A stretch of 52,689 nucleotides of DNA from a virus: the IMG/VR virus record IMGVR_UViG_3300007351_000008, positions 1 through 52,689 of that record, one strand, 5' to 3'. Below are positions 1-7,234 of the stretch, in pieces. Numbering within the stretch: the stretch's first letter is position 1; each line of letters starts with the position of its first letter. The notes beneath the pieces are model-generated. The model ran no database searches. It was not told the origin of the DNA and saw nothing but the letters and a program-made list of their open reading frames with translations. Both the position numbers and the translations under genes were made by a program.

Positions 1-63
1 AGCCGCAGCCGGAGTTGCCGCAAGTGCTCCCAAGAGAGCGGCGGCGAGCGCTGTTTTGCGCAT
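1..63 (-). CDS. Small secreted protein, N-terminal part (runs off the left edge)
   Basis: Starts at an ATG at 63 on the minus strand behind a purine-rich AGGGGGA. The 21 visible residues are a typical signal peptide: Met-Arg-Lys, a long Ala/Leu core and an Ala-rich end. The mature part lies outside the window. It is the first gene after the Cro-like gene on the same strand. If the right end of the window is joined to the left end, the frame stays open and stops at 52600, giving about 50 residues. Function unknown. Confidence 0.55.
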   Translation of the reverse strand, partial: MRKTALAAALLGALAATPAAA

Positions 64-187
64 GGTGGTTTAGTCCCCCTGTTGTCCCCTGGGATTGAAG
101 ACGCACACGCAACTCGGAAGCGGAAATCCTCACCGCAACTAAAACGCGCGTTGAGAACCGCGACTCTTGCTTGACTAACGACGTTCG

Positions 188-205
188 GTGCGACGTGATT
201 CGCAC
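188..205. promoter_or_regulatory. Operator-like palindrome with 6-nt spacer
   Basis: GTGCGA-N6-TCGCAC, a perfect inverted repeat just downstream of the Cro-like gene. The half-sites match the TGCGA-N3-TCGCA family of the immunity promoters, but the spacer is longer. It may be an auxiliary repressor site for leftward transcription. Confidence 0.4.
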
Positions 206-224
206 GATGTTGGATAGTGAACAC

Positions 225-527
225 TCACGCCGCGACAGACCGACCGCAGCTTTCACGGCTTCGGCTTCGCGGATGAGCACGGACGAAAAAATCTTCTGGC
301 GTCAGTTCGATGTTGTGGGCGCGCGCCCAATCGAGAAGGGGCTGCTGGTGGGTCGAAGGAATGATGCCGCCAGTGCCGCCGTTTTTGGGATTGGCAGGGT
401 TCTTCGGCAGCCGCCATCTGCGGGCGCGGGTGACATGCACACCAGCAGCTTCCGCAGCCTTCTCAGGGCCGCCCAGCTTTTCGATCACCGAGTTGGCGGG
501 CTCAAGGTATTCGGCATCATCGCTCAT
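225..527 (-). CDS. Cro-like / YdaS-type helix-turn-helix regulator
   Basis: 100 residues, divergent from the CI-like repressor. Residues about 11-40 read as a Cro/YdaS-type helix-turn-helix (VIEKLGGPEKAAEAAGVHV, then RARRWRLP), followed by a Pro/Gly loop and a short C-terminal helix. Position and size fit the lytic-side regulator of a lambda-like switch. The ATG lies about where transcription from the promoter at 534-562 should begin and has no Shine-Dalgarno sequence, so the mRNA may be leaderless. Role inferred from fold and context. Confidence 0.75.
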   Translation of the reverse strand: MSDDAEYLEPANSVIEKLGGPEKAAEAAGVHVTRARRWRLPKNPANPKNGGTGGIIPSTHQQPLLDWARAHNIELTPEDFFVRAHPRSRSRESCGRSVAA

Positions 528-533
528 GCGAGC

Positions 534-562
534 AATAGTGCGATAATCGCATGGTTTGTCAA
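534..562 (-). promoter_or_regulatory. Leftward promoter of the Cro-like gene with embedded operator
   Basis: On the minus strand TTGACA (557-562), a 17-nt spacer and ACTATT (534-539). The palindrome TGCGATAATCGCA (539-551) fills the spacer, so a bound repressor would block RNA polymerase. Predicted transcription start is at or next to the ATG at 527. Confidence 0.65.
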
Positions 563-582
563 GAGCGGTTTACGACGCCGTG

Positions 583-611
583 TTGATTTCGCACGATGCG
601 ATTGCTATTTT
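583..611 (+). promoter_or_regulatory. Promoter of the CI-like repressor with embedded operator
   Basis: TTGATT (583-588), 17-nt spacer, TATTTT (606-611). The spacer contains TCGCA-CGA-TGCGA (589-601), the same half-sites in inverted order, suggesting auto- or Cro regulation. It would give a leader of about 35 nt ahead of the repressor ATG at 653. Confidence 0.6.
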
Positions 612-652
612 GGCCATAGCCCCCTGCTGCACTTTGGTGAATACCTGCCTTC

Positions 653-1309
653 ATGCACAGGGAATGGCTCAAGCGGGGTCTGCAGCAACCAGGCAAGTCC
701 AATGCCGGACTTGCCAAAGTGCTCGGCTGTGATCCCTCGATCGTATCGAAAATGGTTACTGGTAAGCGTCAGATTAAGGCCATCGAACTGCCGGTGATCG
801 CCAGTTATTTGGGCGTTCCGGAACCGCGAAGCGTTTACAACGACGACGGGCCACCGCGCCCGGAAGCACACTTGACGACGCTCACCGTCCCGGTGACCAA
901 GATCGCCAGCGGCGGCGTCTGGAGGGAAGTAGGAGCCTTGGCGGTGCACGACCGAGCCATGATCCCATCCGTCCCAAACCCAAAGCTGGCCGGCCTCAAG
1001 CAGTATGCCGTCCGCGTCGAGGGCTCCGACACCAACCGGATTTTCCTTGAGGGTGACTACGCCATCTTCGTTCCTTTCGCCGCCGTGCGCGAATCTCCCC
1101 GCGATGGTGATCTCGTCGAGGTGGAGCGGCGTCGGGGGCAGTTGAAAGAGACGACCATCCGTCGCGTGCGGATCATCGGCCAGGAAATGCAACTCTGGCC
1201 CGAGAGCAATGCCCCTGAATGGCAGCGCCCCGACACCTTCAAGCAGGGCAAGGCGGACACGGAAATCGTCGGCCTCTACGTCGGTCTGTTCCGCCCCAGC
1301 GATATCTAA
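653..1309 (+). CDS. CI-like phage repressor with a degenerate S24 domain
   Basis: 218 residues. An N-terminal helix-turn-helix (about 5-50, KSNAGLAKVLGCDPSIVSKM) binds operators, and a C-terminal LexA/S24-like domain (about 75-215) should dimerise. The segment that normally holds the catalytic serine (G-D/E-S-M) reads VEGSDTNRI, and the segment that normally holds the catalytic lysine reads ETTIRRVRI with Arg in place of Lys. By my alignment by eye the Ser-Lys dyad is lost, so RecA-stimulated self-cleavage is unlikely. It sits divergent to the Cro-like gene with operators between them, which makes it the probable lysogeny repressor. Confidence 0.85.
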   Translation: MHREWLKRGLQQPGKSNAGLAKVLGCDPSIVSKMVTGKRQIKAIELPVIASYLGVPEPRSVYNDDGPPRPEAHLTTLTVPVTKIASGGVWREVGALAVHDRAMIPSVPNPKLAGLKQYAVRVEGSDTNRIFLEGDYAIFVPFAAVRESPRDGDLVEVERRRGQLKETTIRRVRIIGQEMQLWPESNAPEWQRPDTFKQGKADTEIVGLYVGLFRPSDI

Positions 1310-1389
1310 AAGAGCCTAGATCAGACCCCGCCATAGACCTTTTGAACTGTGCATTTCTGCCGCAGGCGGCATGCTTTTGATCGGCGTCG

Positions 1390-1440
1390 TGCGATTTCCG
1401 CACTTTTCCTGTTGACACGTTCGTGCGATTTTCGCATCAT
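1390..1440 (+). promoter_or_regulatory. Rightward early promoter with two operators
   Basis: TTGACA (1412-1417), a 17-nt spacer and CATCAT (1435-1440). Operators TGCGATTTCCGCA (1390-1402) and TGCGATTTTCGCA (1424-1436) flank and overlap it. It faces the early operon and is the candidate pR-like promoter shut by the repressor in lysogeny. Confidence 0.65.
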
Positions 1441-1446
1441 CCAGTC

Positions 1447-1578
1447 ATGACGCAACACCCGAAGCACCGCTCGCAGAACGCGGCTTTAGCGGTAGGTGCT
1501 GAAGGGAGGCGGGGGCCTCGCCCGGACTTTTGGCAAAGAGGGTCTGAGTCCGGGCGAGGCAAGACGGGGGTGCACTGA
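1447..1578 (+). CDS. Possible 43-residue leader ORF
   Basis: ATG at 1447, seven bases after the -10 of the early promoter, reads 43 Gly/Arg-rich codons. Half of it is the long inverted repeat at 1515-1560, so the base sequence is better explained by RNA structure than by coding. If translated it would be from an almost leaderless mRNA. No family recognised. Confidence 0.25.
   Translation: MTQHPKHRSQNAALAVGAEGRRGPRPDFWQRGSESGRGKTGVH
1515..1560 (+). other. 14-bp perfect stem-loop in the early leader
   Basis: Arms GCCTCGCCCGGACT (1515-1528) and AGTCCGGGCGAGGC (1547-1560) pair perfectly around an 18-nt loop. No U-run follows, so it is not a standard intrinsic terminator. Its place right after the early promoter suits an attenuator or a cis-acting antitermination RNA, but that is inference. 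Confidence 0.6.
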
Positions 1579-1620
1579 GCTTACAGCTTTAGCACGCCTC
1601 TACAACGCGAATTTGACGGG

Positions 1621-1902
1621 ATGGTTTCCATGGCGATGCCGATGAGCGAGGTCCACGAGATCAACGAGCGCAAATTGATCGCCCTGTTCACGGCCATGCA
1701 TGCCGCTTCGGATCATGAGACGACCGTCCACGGACGTGTCCTCGCCAACCTCGCCTACTGGCGTTCTCTTTCAAGACTGGATCGTTCGCTCTTGTTCGAA
1801 TTGATGCGAGATCAAGTTCCTCCGCCCGTTCAAAGACCAAAGGCTCCCGGCCACGCAGACGGGCTGAAGCGTGAAGGATCGGCTGATCATAGGAGCATCT
1901 AA
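1621..1902 (+). CDS. Hypothetical early protein
   Basis: 93 residues, no recognised family. The N-terminal 65 residues look helical (EINERKLIALFTAMHAA; RLDRSLLFELMRDQ), with a polar tail. The first ATG follows a weak GACGG; internal ATGs at 1630 and 1636 are alternatives. It would be the first clear gene of the rightward early operon. Confidence 0.5.
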   Translation: MVSMAMPMSEVHEINERKLIALFTAMHAASDHETTVHGRVLANLAYWRSLSRLDRSLLFELMRDQVPPPVQRPKAPGHADGLKREGSADHRSI

Positions 1903-2000
1903 CTCTGAAGGGTTTAGCCGGACTTCACGAAATTTATCACGCAGACGGCAGTCAATTGGAAGCGTCGAGAAAGTCACCCGGATGGGGTGCGGAGGCAGGG

Positions 2001-2276
2001 ATGTGCAAGAGCCGAATGCCGATGTGGGTTGGCGTCACGTACCTGATCTATTGCGCGATGATCCTCATAGTTCTGATCGGTGGCTCCGGCTACGCCGTCT
2101 TCGTTCTCGGCCATAGCGGATGGTGGATACTCGCAGCCTTCGGAATTGCGTGCTGCTCATACCGTCCCGGACGATGGGCCGAGCTTGTAACAGGGGACAC
2201 TGGATACCGAGGCGTCGATGGATTTCGACAGCATGGTGACCGCACCGACGCCAGCGAGGGCACGCCATCTGCGTGA
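2001..2276 (+). CDS. Small membrane protein
   Basis: 91 residues from an ATG placed 5 nt after GGAGG. Two hydrophobic stretches (about 10-32, TYLIYCAMILIVLIGGSGYA, and about 33-50) suggest a hairpin membrane protein; the C-terminal half is polar. Function unknown. An ATG at 1956 in the same frame has poorer ribosome-binding context. Confidence 0.5.
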   Translation: MCKSRMPMWVGVTYLIYCAMILIVLIGGSGYAVFVLGHSGWWILAAFGIACCSYRPGRWAELVTGDTGYRGVDGFRQHGDRTDASEGTPSA

Positions 2277-2282
2277 ACCATC

Positions 2283-2381
2283 ATGGAAGACATGACGACT
2301 AAAGCCATTCTGATGACTGTCGCCTCTTCTCTTCTCGTTGTTCTGCTTGCTGCTGTTTGGGCTAATGGAGGGTTGTTCTGA
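2283..2381 (+). CDS. 32-residue single-span membrane peptide
   Basis: ATG at 2283, then one hydrophobic segment (ILMTVASSLLVVLLAAVW) and stop at 2381. The stop overlaps the next start in a TGATG, so the two are likely translationally coupled. Too short for family assignment. Confidence 0.45.
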   Translation: MEDMTTKAILMTVASSLLVVLLAAVWANGGLF

Positions 2382-3364
2382 TGGAAACTGCAGTCGATCC
2401 ATTCGTGTGGTGGCGCGCTGCCATCGCCGGCAAGCCGGGACCGATCCACGCCGACAAGCCCGAGTGCGGCTTCTTCAAGATGCGTGACGGCAAGGACGGA
2501 CCTTGGCAGCCGGTGGCAATCTGGATTGCCGACGGCAAGATGATCTGCCGCGTCGGCAGCAAGGTGCGCGATGCGCAAGCGGTGTGGACCTACTGCGCCA
2601 AGAACCCGATCCCCAAGGAGGCGGCGAAGATCGCCTTCGACACGGGCAGCTTCCCGGGCGACGCGCCAGAAACACCCGCCATTGGCGACAACAGCGGTGA
2701 CCTATCCCTTGCCGAGCAGATCAAGGAATACGCCGCCATGGCGCTTTCCTGGCTGCGCAAGACGGGCGTCAAGGACGGTACGAGCAAAGACGTCGCGGCG
2801 AACTACCGGGCGAAGCTTCTCGAGTTCCGCAAGCAGGCTGATGCCGAGCGCGAGATTGAGAAGCGCCCTCACCTTGAAGCCTCTCGCGCCGTCGACGCCA
2901 AGTTCAAGCCGCTGATCGAAGAGGCTGACGCTGCCGCCAACGAACTGCGTGACGCGCTCACCGTCTACATGCGCGAGGAAGAGCGCAAGGAGCGTGAAGC
3001 CCGCGAGAAGGCGTGGCGGGAAGAACAAGAGCGCATTGCTGCCGAGCGCAAGCGCATCGAGGACGAACGCTCCAAGCAGATGGCCGACGACCCCATCGCT
3101 GCTCTGACATCGGAAGAGCCTGAACTGCCCATGGCGCCGCCTCCGCCGGAGCCCGTCAAGGTTCAGGCAGGTGGCCAGCGCGGGCGCAAGACCGGACTGC
3201 GCACCGTCACGAAATACGCCGTCACGGATTACGAGGCGGCCCTTGCGCACTGCAAGGATCATCCAACCGTGCGCGAGGCAGTTGAGAAGGTCTGCTGCGC
3301 TCAGGCCAAGGCCGGCGCGGCGGTTCCTGGCGTCAGTAAGACGGAAGAGAAAGTAGCGGCTTAG
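2381..3364 (+). CDS. Coiled-coil early protein next to the RecT-like gene
   Basis: 327 residues. The N-terminal 70 residues are Trp/Cys-rich (VWWRAAIAGK; CGFFKMRDGK). Residues about 130-235 form a highly charged coiled coil (EEERKEREAREKAWREEQER), followed by a Pro-rich linker and a small C-terminal domain (about 275-310). Similar coiled-coil proteins often precede annealing-protein genes in temperate phages, so a recombination-accessory role is possible. No catalytic motif seen. Confidence 0.7.
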   Translation: METAVDPFVWWRAAIAGKPGPIHADKPECGFFKMRDGKDGPWQPVAIWIADGKMICRVGSKVRDAQAVWTYCAKNPIPKEAAKIAFDTGSFPGDAPETPAIGDNSGDLSLAEQIKEYAAMALSWLRKTGVKDGTSKDVAANYRAKLLEFRKQADAEREIEKRPHLEASRAVDAKFKPLIEEADAAANELRDALTVYMREEERKEREAREKAWREEQERIAAERKRIEDERSKQMADDPIAALTSEEPELPMAPPPPEPVKVQAGGQRGRKTGLRTVTKYAVTDYEAALAHCKDHPTVREAVEKVCCAQAKAGAAVPGVSKTEEKVAA

Positions 3365-3366
3365 AT

Positions 3367-4203
3367 ATGACCGACATCCCCAAAGCAACGGCGATCGCGC
3401 CGACCCTTTCCGCAGGCGGGCGCGCGCTCGCCATCGTTCCGCAGTCGTTCGATGACTGCTACCGCATGGGGAAGCTGCTGGCGATCTCCGGTCTTGTTCC
3501 GAACGACTACAAGAACAACCCGGAAGGCTGCACCGTCGCGATCATGCAGGGACTCGAGCTTGGCCTGTCTCCGATGGCCGCCCTGCAATCCATCGCCGTC
3601 ATTAATGGCCGCCCGTCAATCTGGGGTGACGGCGCCCTGGCTGTCGTGCGCGCCAGCGGCCTCCTTGAGTACATCAAGGAATGGACCGACGGGACGACCG
3701 CCTATTGCGAGGTAAAGCGCGCAGGCGAGCCTGAGCCGATCGTGCGGACGTTCTCAGACGATGACGCAAAGGCCGCCGGCCTACTGACCAAGAAGGGGCC
3801 TTGGCAGGAGTACCGACCGCGCATGCGTCAGATGCGCGCTCGGTCATGGGCTCTACGTGACGGCTTTGCCGACGTGCTCAAGGGCCTGCACATCGCCGAA
3901 GAGGCTCAAGACATACCGATGCGCGATGTCACTCCGCAGTCTACGCGCGCCGCTTTGCCTGAAATACCGGACATCCCCGACGTGCCTGATATTTCAACCA
4001 CGGATGAGGCGGAGCCCGTCGATCTGATTGCCGACGAAGACGGCTTCCTTGTCGCCTTCGAGGAACAGATGCGCGAGGCCGGAGGCGACGTCGTGCTCAT
4101 TCAAGAAATCTGGGACAGCAACGAGCACATGCTGGAGCGTCTGAGTGCGGGCGGGCAACGGCGCATGCTCACTCTCAAGCCAATGAGCAAGGCCGCAGAA
4201 TGA
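3367..4203 (+). CDS. RecT-like single-strand annealing protein (probable)
   Basis: 278 residues. The conserved-looking core (about 40-180) contains NPEGCTVAIMQGLELGLSPM, INGRPSIWGDGALAVVRASG and RMRQMRARSWALRDGFADVL, which I recognise from phage RecT/Redbeta-type proteins of alphaproteobacteria. Such proteins anneal complementary strands during recombination-dependent replication. The C-terminal 80 residues are acidic, as often seen where SSB or an exonuclease is contacted. It starts 2 nt after the coiled-coil gene. No partner exonuclease was recognised nearby. Family by recognition; function by family. Confidence 0.7.
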   Translation: MTDIPKATAIAPTLSAGGRALAIVPQSFDDCYRMGKLLAISGLVPNDYKNNPEGCTVAIMQGLELGLSPMAALQSIAVINGRPSIWGDGALAVVRASGLLEYIKEWTDGTTAYCEVKRAGEPEPIVRTFSDDDAKAAGLLTKKGPWQEYRPRMRQMRARSWALRDGFADVLKGLHIAEEAQDIPMRDVTPQSTRAALPEIPDIPDVPDISTTDEAEPVDLIADEDGFLVAFEEQMREAGGDVVLIQEIWDSNEHMLERLSAGGQRRMLTLKPMSKAAE

Positions 4204-4397
4204 AAACCATCGTCCTGCGCTCAGCACTGATCGTGATGACGCCGATTATCCTGACGGTGGCGTTCGTCGGCACTCTCATTCGTGGCATCAGAGACGCCTT
4301 TGTTTATGCGTGGCTCGAAGTCCGCATAGAACTCAGTTCGTTCGCTGATGCGTGGAACTTTCTGGATGAACGCAGGGAAAGGGAGAATGCTGAATGA
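4200..4397 (+). CDS. Small membrane protein
   Basis: 65 residues. One strong transmembrane segment near the N-terminus (SALIVMTPIILTVAFVGTLI), then a polar, Glu/Arg-rich tail. It overlaps both neighbours by 4 nt (ATGA), so it belongs to the same coupled transcript. Function unknown. Confidence 0.6.
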   Translation: MKTIVLRSALIVMTPIILTVAFVGTLIRGIRDAFVYAWLEVRIELSSFADAWNFLDERRERENAE

Positions 4398-4795
4398 GCC
4401 TCTCTCAACGCGCCACGGCGAGCCTCGTGAAGTCTATGCCGACCAACGTCTCCGACCGCGATATCCTGCGTGAGAAATGGCGTCTTGCCGCTGTTGCCTT
4501 TGAGAAGGCCGATGACCTTGCGCAGCGCGCAAAGGAGGACAAGGCGATCTTCTTCGATGCCCTGGTTGAGACACTGATGGATCAGGCTGAGAAGCGCGGC
4601 GACAAGCTCCCCCAGGGCAAGGCGGAGCGCATGGCGCGGACATCACCGGCATACAAGGCTGAGGTCGACAAGGCGTTCGACTTGCGCCTCACCGCGCGTC
4701 TGCTCGCCATCGAGGAGAAGAACGCCGACCGGGAATTTTGGCAGCAGATCTCGCTTGAAAGCCAACAACGGGCCGAGATGAGGATGTCGCGGTGA
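4394..4795 (+). CDS. Helical hypothetical protein (target of HNH insertion)
   Basis: 133 residues, almost wholly alpha-helical and charged, starting after GGGAG. No catalytic motif. Its last residues (R-A-E-M-R-M-S-R) recur, diverged, as the last residues of the HNH protein encoded immediately downstream. This suggests the HNH gene inserted at the 3' end of this gene and supplied a replacement end. Confidence 0.65.
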   Translation: MSLSQRATASLVKSMPTNVSDRDILREKWRLAAVAFEKADDLAQRAKEDKAIFFDALVETLMDQAEKRGDKLPQGKAERMARTSPAYKAEVDKAFDLRLTARLLAIEEKNADREFWQQISLESQQRAEMRMSR

Positions 4796-5448
4796 AAAGG
4801 CGGGGCAACATTACGGGACAGAGGTTTGGCAATCTAACTGCCATCCGCCGTGTTCGCGTCCAAACCAAAAATGCAGTGTGGCTATGCAAGTGCGATTGCG
4901 GGGCCACAAAAGAGGTATTTGCTAACAACCTTCTAATGGGGCGGACGAAATCTTGCGGCTGCGTGTTGGGCGACAGGATAGCGCAGGCTGTAACGACGCA
5001 CGGGCTCAGTCAAACCGCAGAATGGAATGTGTGGTCGAAGATGCGCGCCCGCTGCGAAAAGCCGACTATCAAGGAATACAAATACTATGGAGCGCGGGGC
5101 ATCACGGTCTGCGATCGGTGGCAAGAGTTTGAGAATTTCTACGCCGACATGGGGCCTCGCCCATCGTCGAAACATTGGATAGAGCGCGAAGACACGAACG
5201 GTGATTATGGGCCGGGCAATTGCCGTTGGGCGACTGCAAAGGAACAACAGAATAACCGCAGAAATAATCGCTTCATCGAGCACGCTGGCTTGCGCTTGAC
5301 TGTCGCTCAATGGGCGGAACGCACCGGGGTCAGCGCTGGCATGGTCTATTCCAGGCTATCCAAGGGATGGCCGTCTCAAAAGGCGCTGACAGCTCCGCCA
5401 GGAGCACGCCTTAAAGCGATACGCAAAGAAATGCAGATGTCGAGGTGA
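4792..5448 (+). CDS. HNH/homing-type endonuclease with zinc-ribbon N-terminus
   Basis: 218 residues from a GTG that overlaps the upstream stop (GTGA). Residues about 30-58 carry a zinc-ribbon pattern (CKCDCG ... SCGC). About 78-150 is the phage family with W-N-V-W-S-K-M-R-A-R-C, YYGARGITVCDRW and GNCRWATAKEQQNN, an HNH-related nuclease fold. About 160-195 looks like a small helix-turn-helix for target binding. It interrupts a run of tightly overlapping small genes, as homing endonucleases do. The final residues E-M-Q-M-S-R copy those of the upstream gene. Lower GC than its neighbours also suggests transfer. Confidence 0.8.
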   Translation: MKRRGNITGQRFGNLTAIRRVRVQTKNAVWLCKCDCGATKEVFANNLLMGRTKSCGCVLGDRIAQAVTTHGLSQTAEWNVWSKMRARCEKPTIKEYKYYGARGITVCDRWQEFENFYADMGPRPSSKHWIEREDTNGDYGPGNCRWATAKEQQNNRRNNRFIEHAGLRLTVAQWAERTGVSAGMVYSRLSKGWPSQKALTAPPGARLKAIRKEMQMSR

Positions 5449-5451
5449 GCC

Positions 5452-5625
5452 ATGTCCGACCCCCGCGACAAGATCACCGTAGAGCCAATACCTGGAAGAG
5501 TGGTGATCGCTCTATGTGGTCCTAGTGCTGATCTATCAGTCTCAGAAGCAAGGTTGTTTGCAGCAAGAGTTTGGGAAGCTGCAGATGATGCAGAAGAGAT
5601 TGGAGCGTTGGAACAGATGAGTTGA
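5452..5625 (+). CDS. Small hypothetical protein
   Basis: 57 residues, three bases after the HNH stop. A short beta-like N-terminus (KITVEPIPGRVVIALCG) leads into an acidic helix (SEARLFAARVWEAADDAEEI). It looks like the small helical proteins common in rhizobial phages. No family named. Confidence 0.5.
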   Translation: MSDPRDKITVEPIPGRVVIALCGPSADLSVSEARLFAARVWEAADDAEEIGALEQMS

Positions 5626-5635
5626 GGAGCCGAAC

Positions 5636-5968
5636 ATGATCCCCGTCGATCGCCCTCGCATCCACATCACCGCTCACCTCAAGTGCTTCGGCTTCATCGC
5701 CGCTGAAATCCAAGGCTACGCGTACTCACTGGAGGATAGGCCTCTCCTCGACGTGGTGACGTTCCAGCCCGATGACGGAGATGAGATCGAGATGGCCGGT
5801 CCCTACGGGACGCCGGTCGAGGATGCGATCAGGAATGCACTGAAGCTGGAAGCCGAATCCAACACCAACCGTTCCCGTCTGGAAGAAGCTTTCAACGAGT
5901 TCATGGAAGGCAAAAGAGAAGCAGCACTGGAGAACGTGTATCGGCTGAGAAGTGAAGCAGCGGAGTGA
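5636..5968 (+). CDS. Hypothetical protein
   Basis: 110 residues behind a good TGAGGAG. The N-terminal half is beta-rich (RIHITAHLKCFGFIAAEIQG); residues 65-108 are a charged helix. No recognised domain; part of the rightward early operon. Confidence 0.6.
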   Translation: MIPVDRPRIHITAHLKCFGFIAAEIQGYAYSLEDRPLLDVVTFQPDDGDEIEMAGPYGTPVEDAIRNALKLEAESNTNRSRLEEAFNEFMEGKREAALENVYRLRSEAAE

Positions 5969-5974
5969 GCACTA

Positions 5975-6220
5975 ATGTCTGAGGGACGGGATGAAGAGTT
6001 GACGGCTCGAAGCTCGGCTTCTTCGCCTGCGCTGCGCGCGCAAGGGATGAAGATGCGCCACTGTTTCTATTGCGGCGACGAGTTGGGCGTCTATGCCGAC
6101 CATGACCCACTCGACACTTGCGGCAAGGCCGCGTGCAACCGAGCCGCAAGCGACGCCGCGCAAGAAGAGCGCGAGGAAGCGCACGAGCGTCTCGATCGCG
6201 ACATGGGGTGGGGGCGGTGA
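5975..6220 (+). CDS. Small zinc-ribbon protein
   Basis: 81 residues from an ATG after GGAGTGAG. CFYCGDE and TCGKAAC supply four cysteines in a CxxC...CxxxxC arrangement, expected to bind one zinc. A charged helix follows. Probably nucleic-acid or protein binding. Overlaps the next start (TGATG). Confidence 0.6.
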   Translation: MSEGRDEELTARSSASSPALRAQGMKMRHCFYCGDELGVYADHDPLDTCGKAACNRAASDAAQEEREEAHERLDRDMGWGR

Positions 6221-6357
6221 TGTCAGAAACGCTTCAAGAGCGAATAGACCGTGTTGAGCGGGAACTACGCGAGAGTTTCGACCAGCAAGCGATGGAGAAA
6301 TCTAGATCGCGCGAAGCCCCCACACCCGAAGCTCCAGAAAGCAAGGAGGGGGAGTGA
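6220..6357 (+). CDS. 45-residue coiled-coil peptide
   Basis: ATG overlaps the upstream stop (TGATG). One amphipathic helix (LQERIDRVERELRESFDQQ) and a Pro/Glu tail. Overlaps the next gene by 4 nt. Coding is supported mainly by the gapless overlaps on both sides. Confidence 0.45.
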   Translation: MSETLQERIDRVERELRESFDQQAMEKSRSREAPTPEAPESKEGE

Positions 6358-6770
6358 TGGAATCTGAACTCACCAAAGCGATGCTTGCCCAGATCGAGCG
6401 CAACGACATCGTTGTTCAGCTAGCCAAGATCATCGATCCGGGTCCATTCGCTGATTGGTGGAAGGATTGCTTCGGCAAGGAAAAGCACGAGCCTGATGCC
6501 CGTGCCCGCTACTACCAATCGGTAGCGCTCAACAAAGCGCAAGAAATACTGAAGTTGCTCGCCAATACGCACGACTGGCAGAAGCAGGCTGCGCAAGCAG
6601 AGGTGGACGCATGGCGCGACATGGGCGTGCCTATCGACGACCCGCAATTGCGTTCCATCGTAGACCGCAAGTTCAACGCATCGCATGCCTATGCGATAGC
6701 CGAGCCCCTTGGCGAAGGCGTCAACATCATATCCAAACCCCAGTCCGACACTCCTGAGAGGAAGAGATGA
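6354..6770 (+). CDS. Hypothetical protein
   Basis: 138 residues behind GGAGGGGG. Mostly helical, with paired Trp near the N-terminus (FADWWKDCFGKEK). No domain recognised. Overlaps the following tiny gene (ATGA). Confidence 0.6.
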   Translation: MMESELTKAMLAQIERNDIVVQLAKIIDPGPFADWWKDCFGKEKHEPDARARYYQSVALNKAQEILKLLANTHDWQKQAAQAEVDAWRDMGVPIDDPQLRSIVDRKFNASHAYAIAEPLGEGVNIISKPQSDTPERKR

Positions 6771-6892
6771 GCCTAAGCACGAAATACGCGGTCATTGGTG
6801 CTTTGATCGGCGTGTGGGTCGGCATCGTCGCCTACGAAATCCGGCACGGCGGAATCTTTGCAGCGTTCTTCCGCGGCCTACTTGGAAAGTAA
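6767..6892 (+). CDS. 41-residue membrane peptide
   Basis: ATG overlaps the previous stop after GAGAGGAAGAG. Hydrophobic segment YAVIGALIGVWVGIVAYEI then a short amphipathic tail. A third small membrane peptide in this operon; function unknown. Confidence 0.45.
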   Translation: MSLSTKYAVIGALIGVWVGIVAYEIRHGGIFAAFFRGLLGK

Positions 6893-6896
6893 AGCC

Positions 6897-7115
6897 ATGA
6901 CAGCACAGGGACAGAGCGGGGAAGGCAGTCCGTCGGATCGTTTGCGCAGCGCGCCCATCGGGACCCGCGCGCCGTCTTTCATCGGCGGCTGGTGGACGAA
7001 GACTGAATACGGCTGGAAATCGAACGGTGGCAGCACCTTCCCGCGTCCCGGAGGCGATTGGACGGGAGAATTAATCGCCCCTCCCACACCACCACAGAGG
7101 TGGGGGAGTAAGTGA
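6897..7115 (+). CDS. Gly/Trp-rich small protein
   Basis: 72 residues, rich in Gly, Ser, Trp and Pro (FIGGWWTKTEYGWKSNGG). Low-complexity, probably flexible. Start chosen at the ATG 5 nt after the previous stop; the next gene starts inside its stop (GTGA). Confidence 0.4.
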   Translation: MTAQGQSGEGSPSDRLRSAPIGTRAPSFIGGWWTKTEYGWKSNGGSTFPRPGGDWTGELIAPPTPPQRWGSK

Positions 7116-7234
7116 GCGACGCAGCGAGGCGCCTCGCGCTCGACATTGCCGATCTGGTTGGCGCGTCGGGCCTTAGTCATTCCGACAAACAACTGGCGCT
7201 GATCGCCGTAATAGCGGGGCTAGGTAATCCATGA
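7112..7234 (+). CDS. 40-residue hypothetical protein
   Basis: GTG start overlapping the previous stop, preceded by GGGGGAG; ends in an ATGA overlap with the next gene. Helical (ARRLALDIADLVGASGL). Support comes from tight coupling on both sides. Confidence 0.4.
   Translation: MSDAARRLALDIADLVGASGLSHSDKQLALIAVIAGLGNP

Noticed and set aside
653-1192. Minus-strand open frame of 195 codons (605-1192) opposite the repressor
   Set aside because: It is the antisense of a clear HTH/S24 protein and has no family features or ribosome site.
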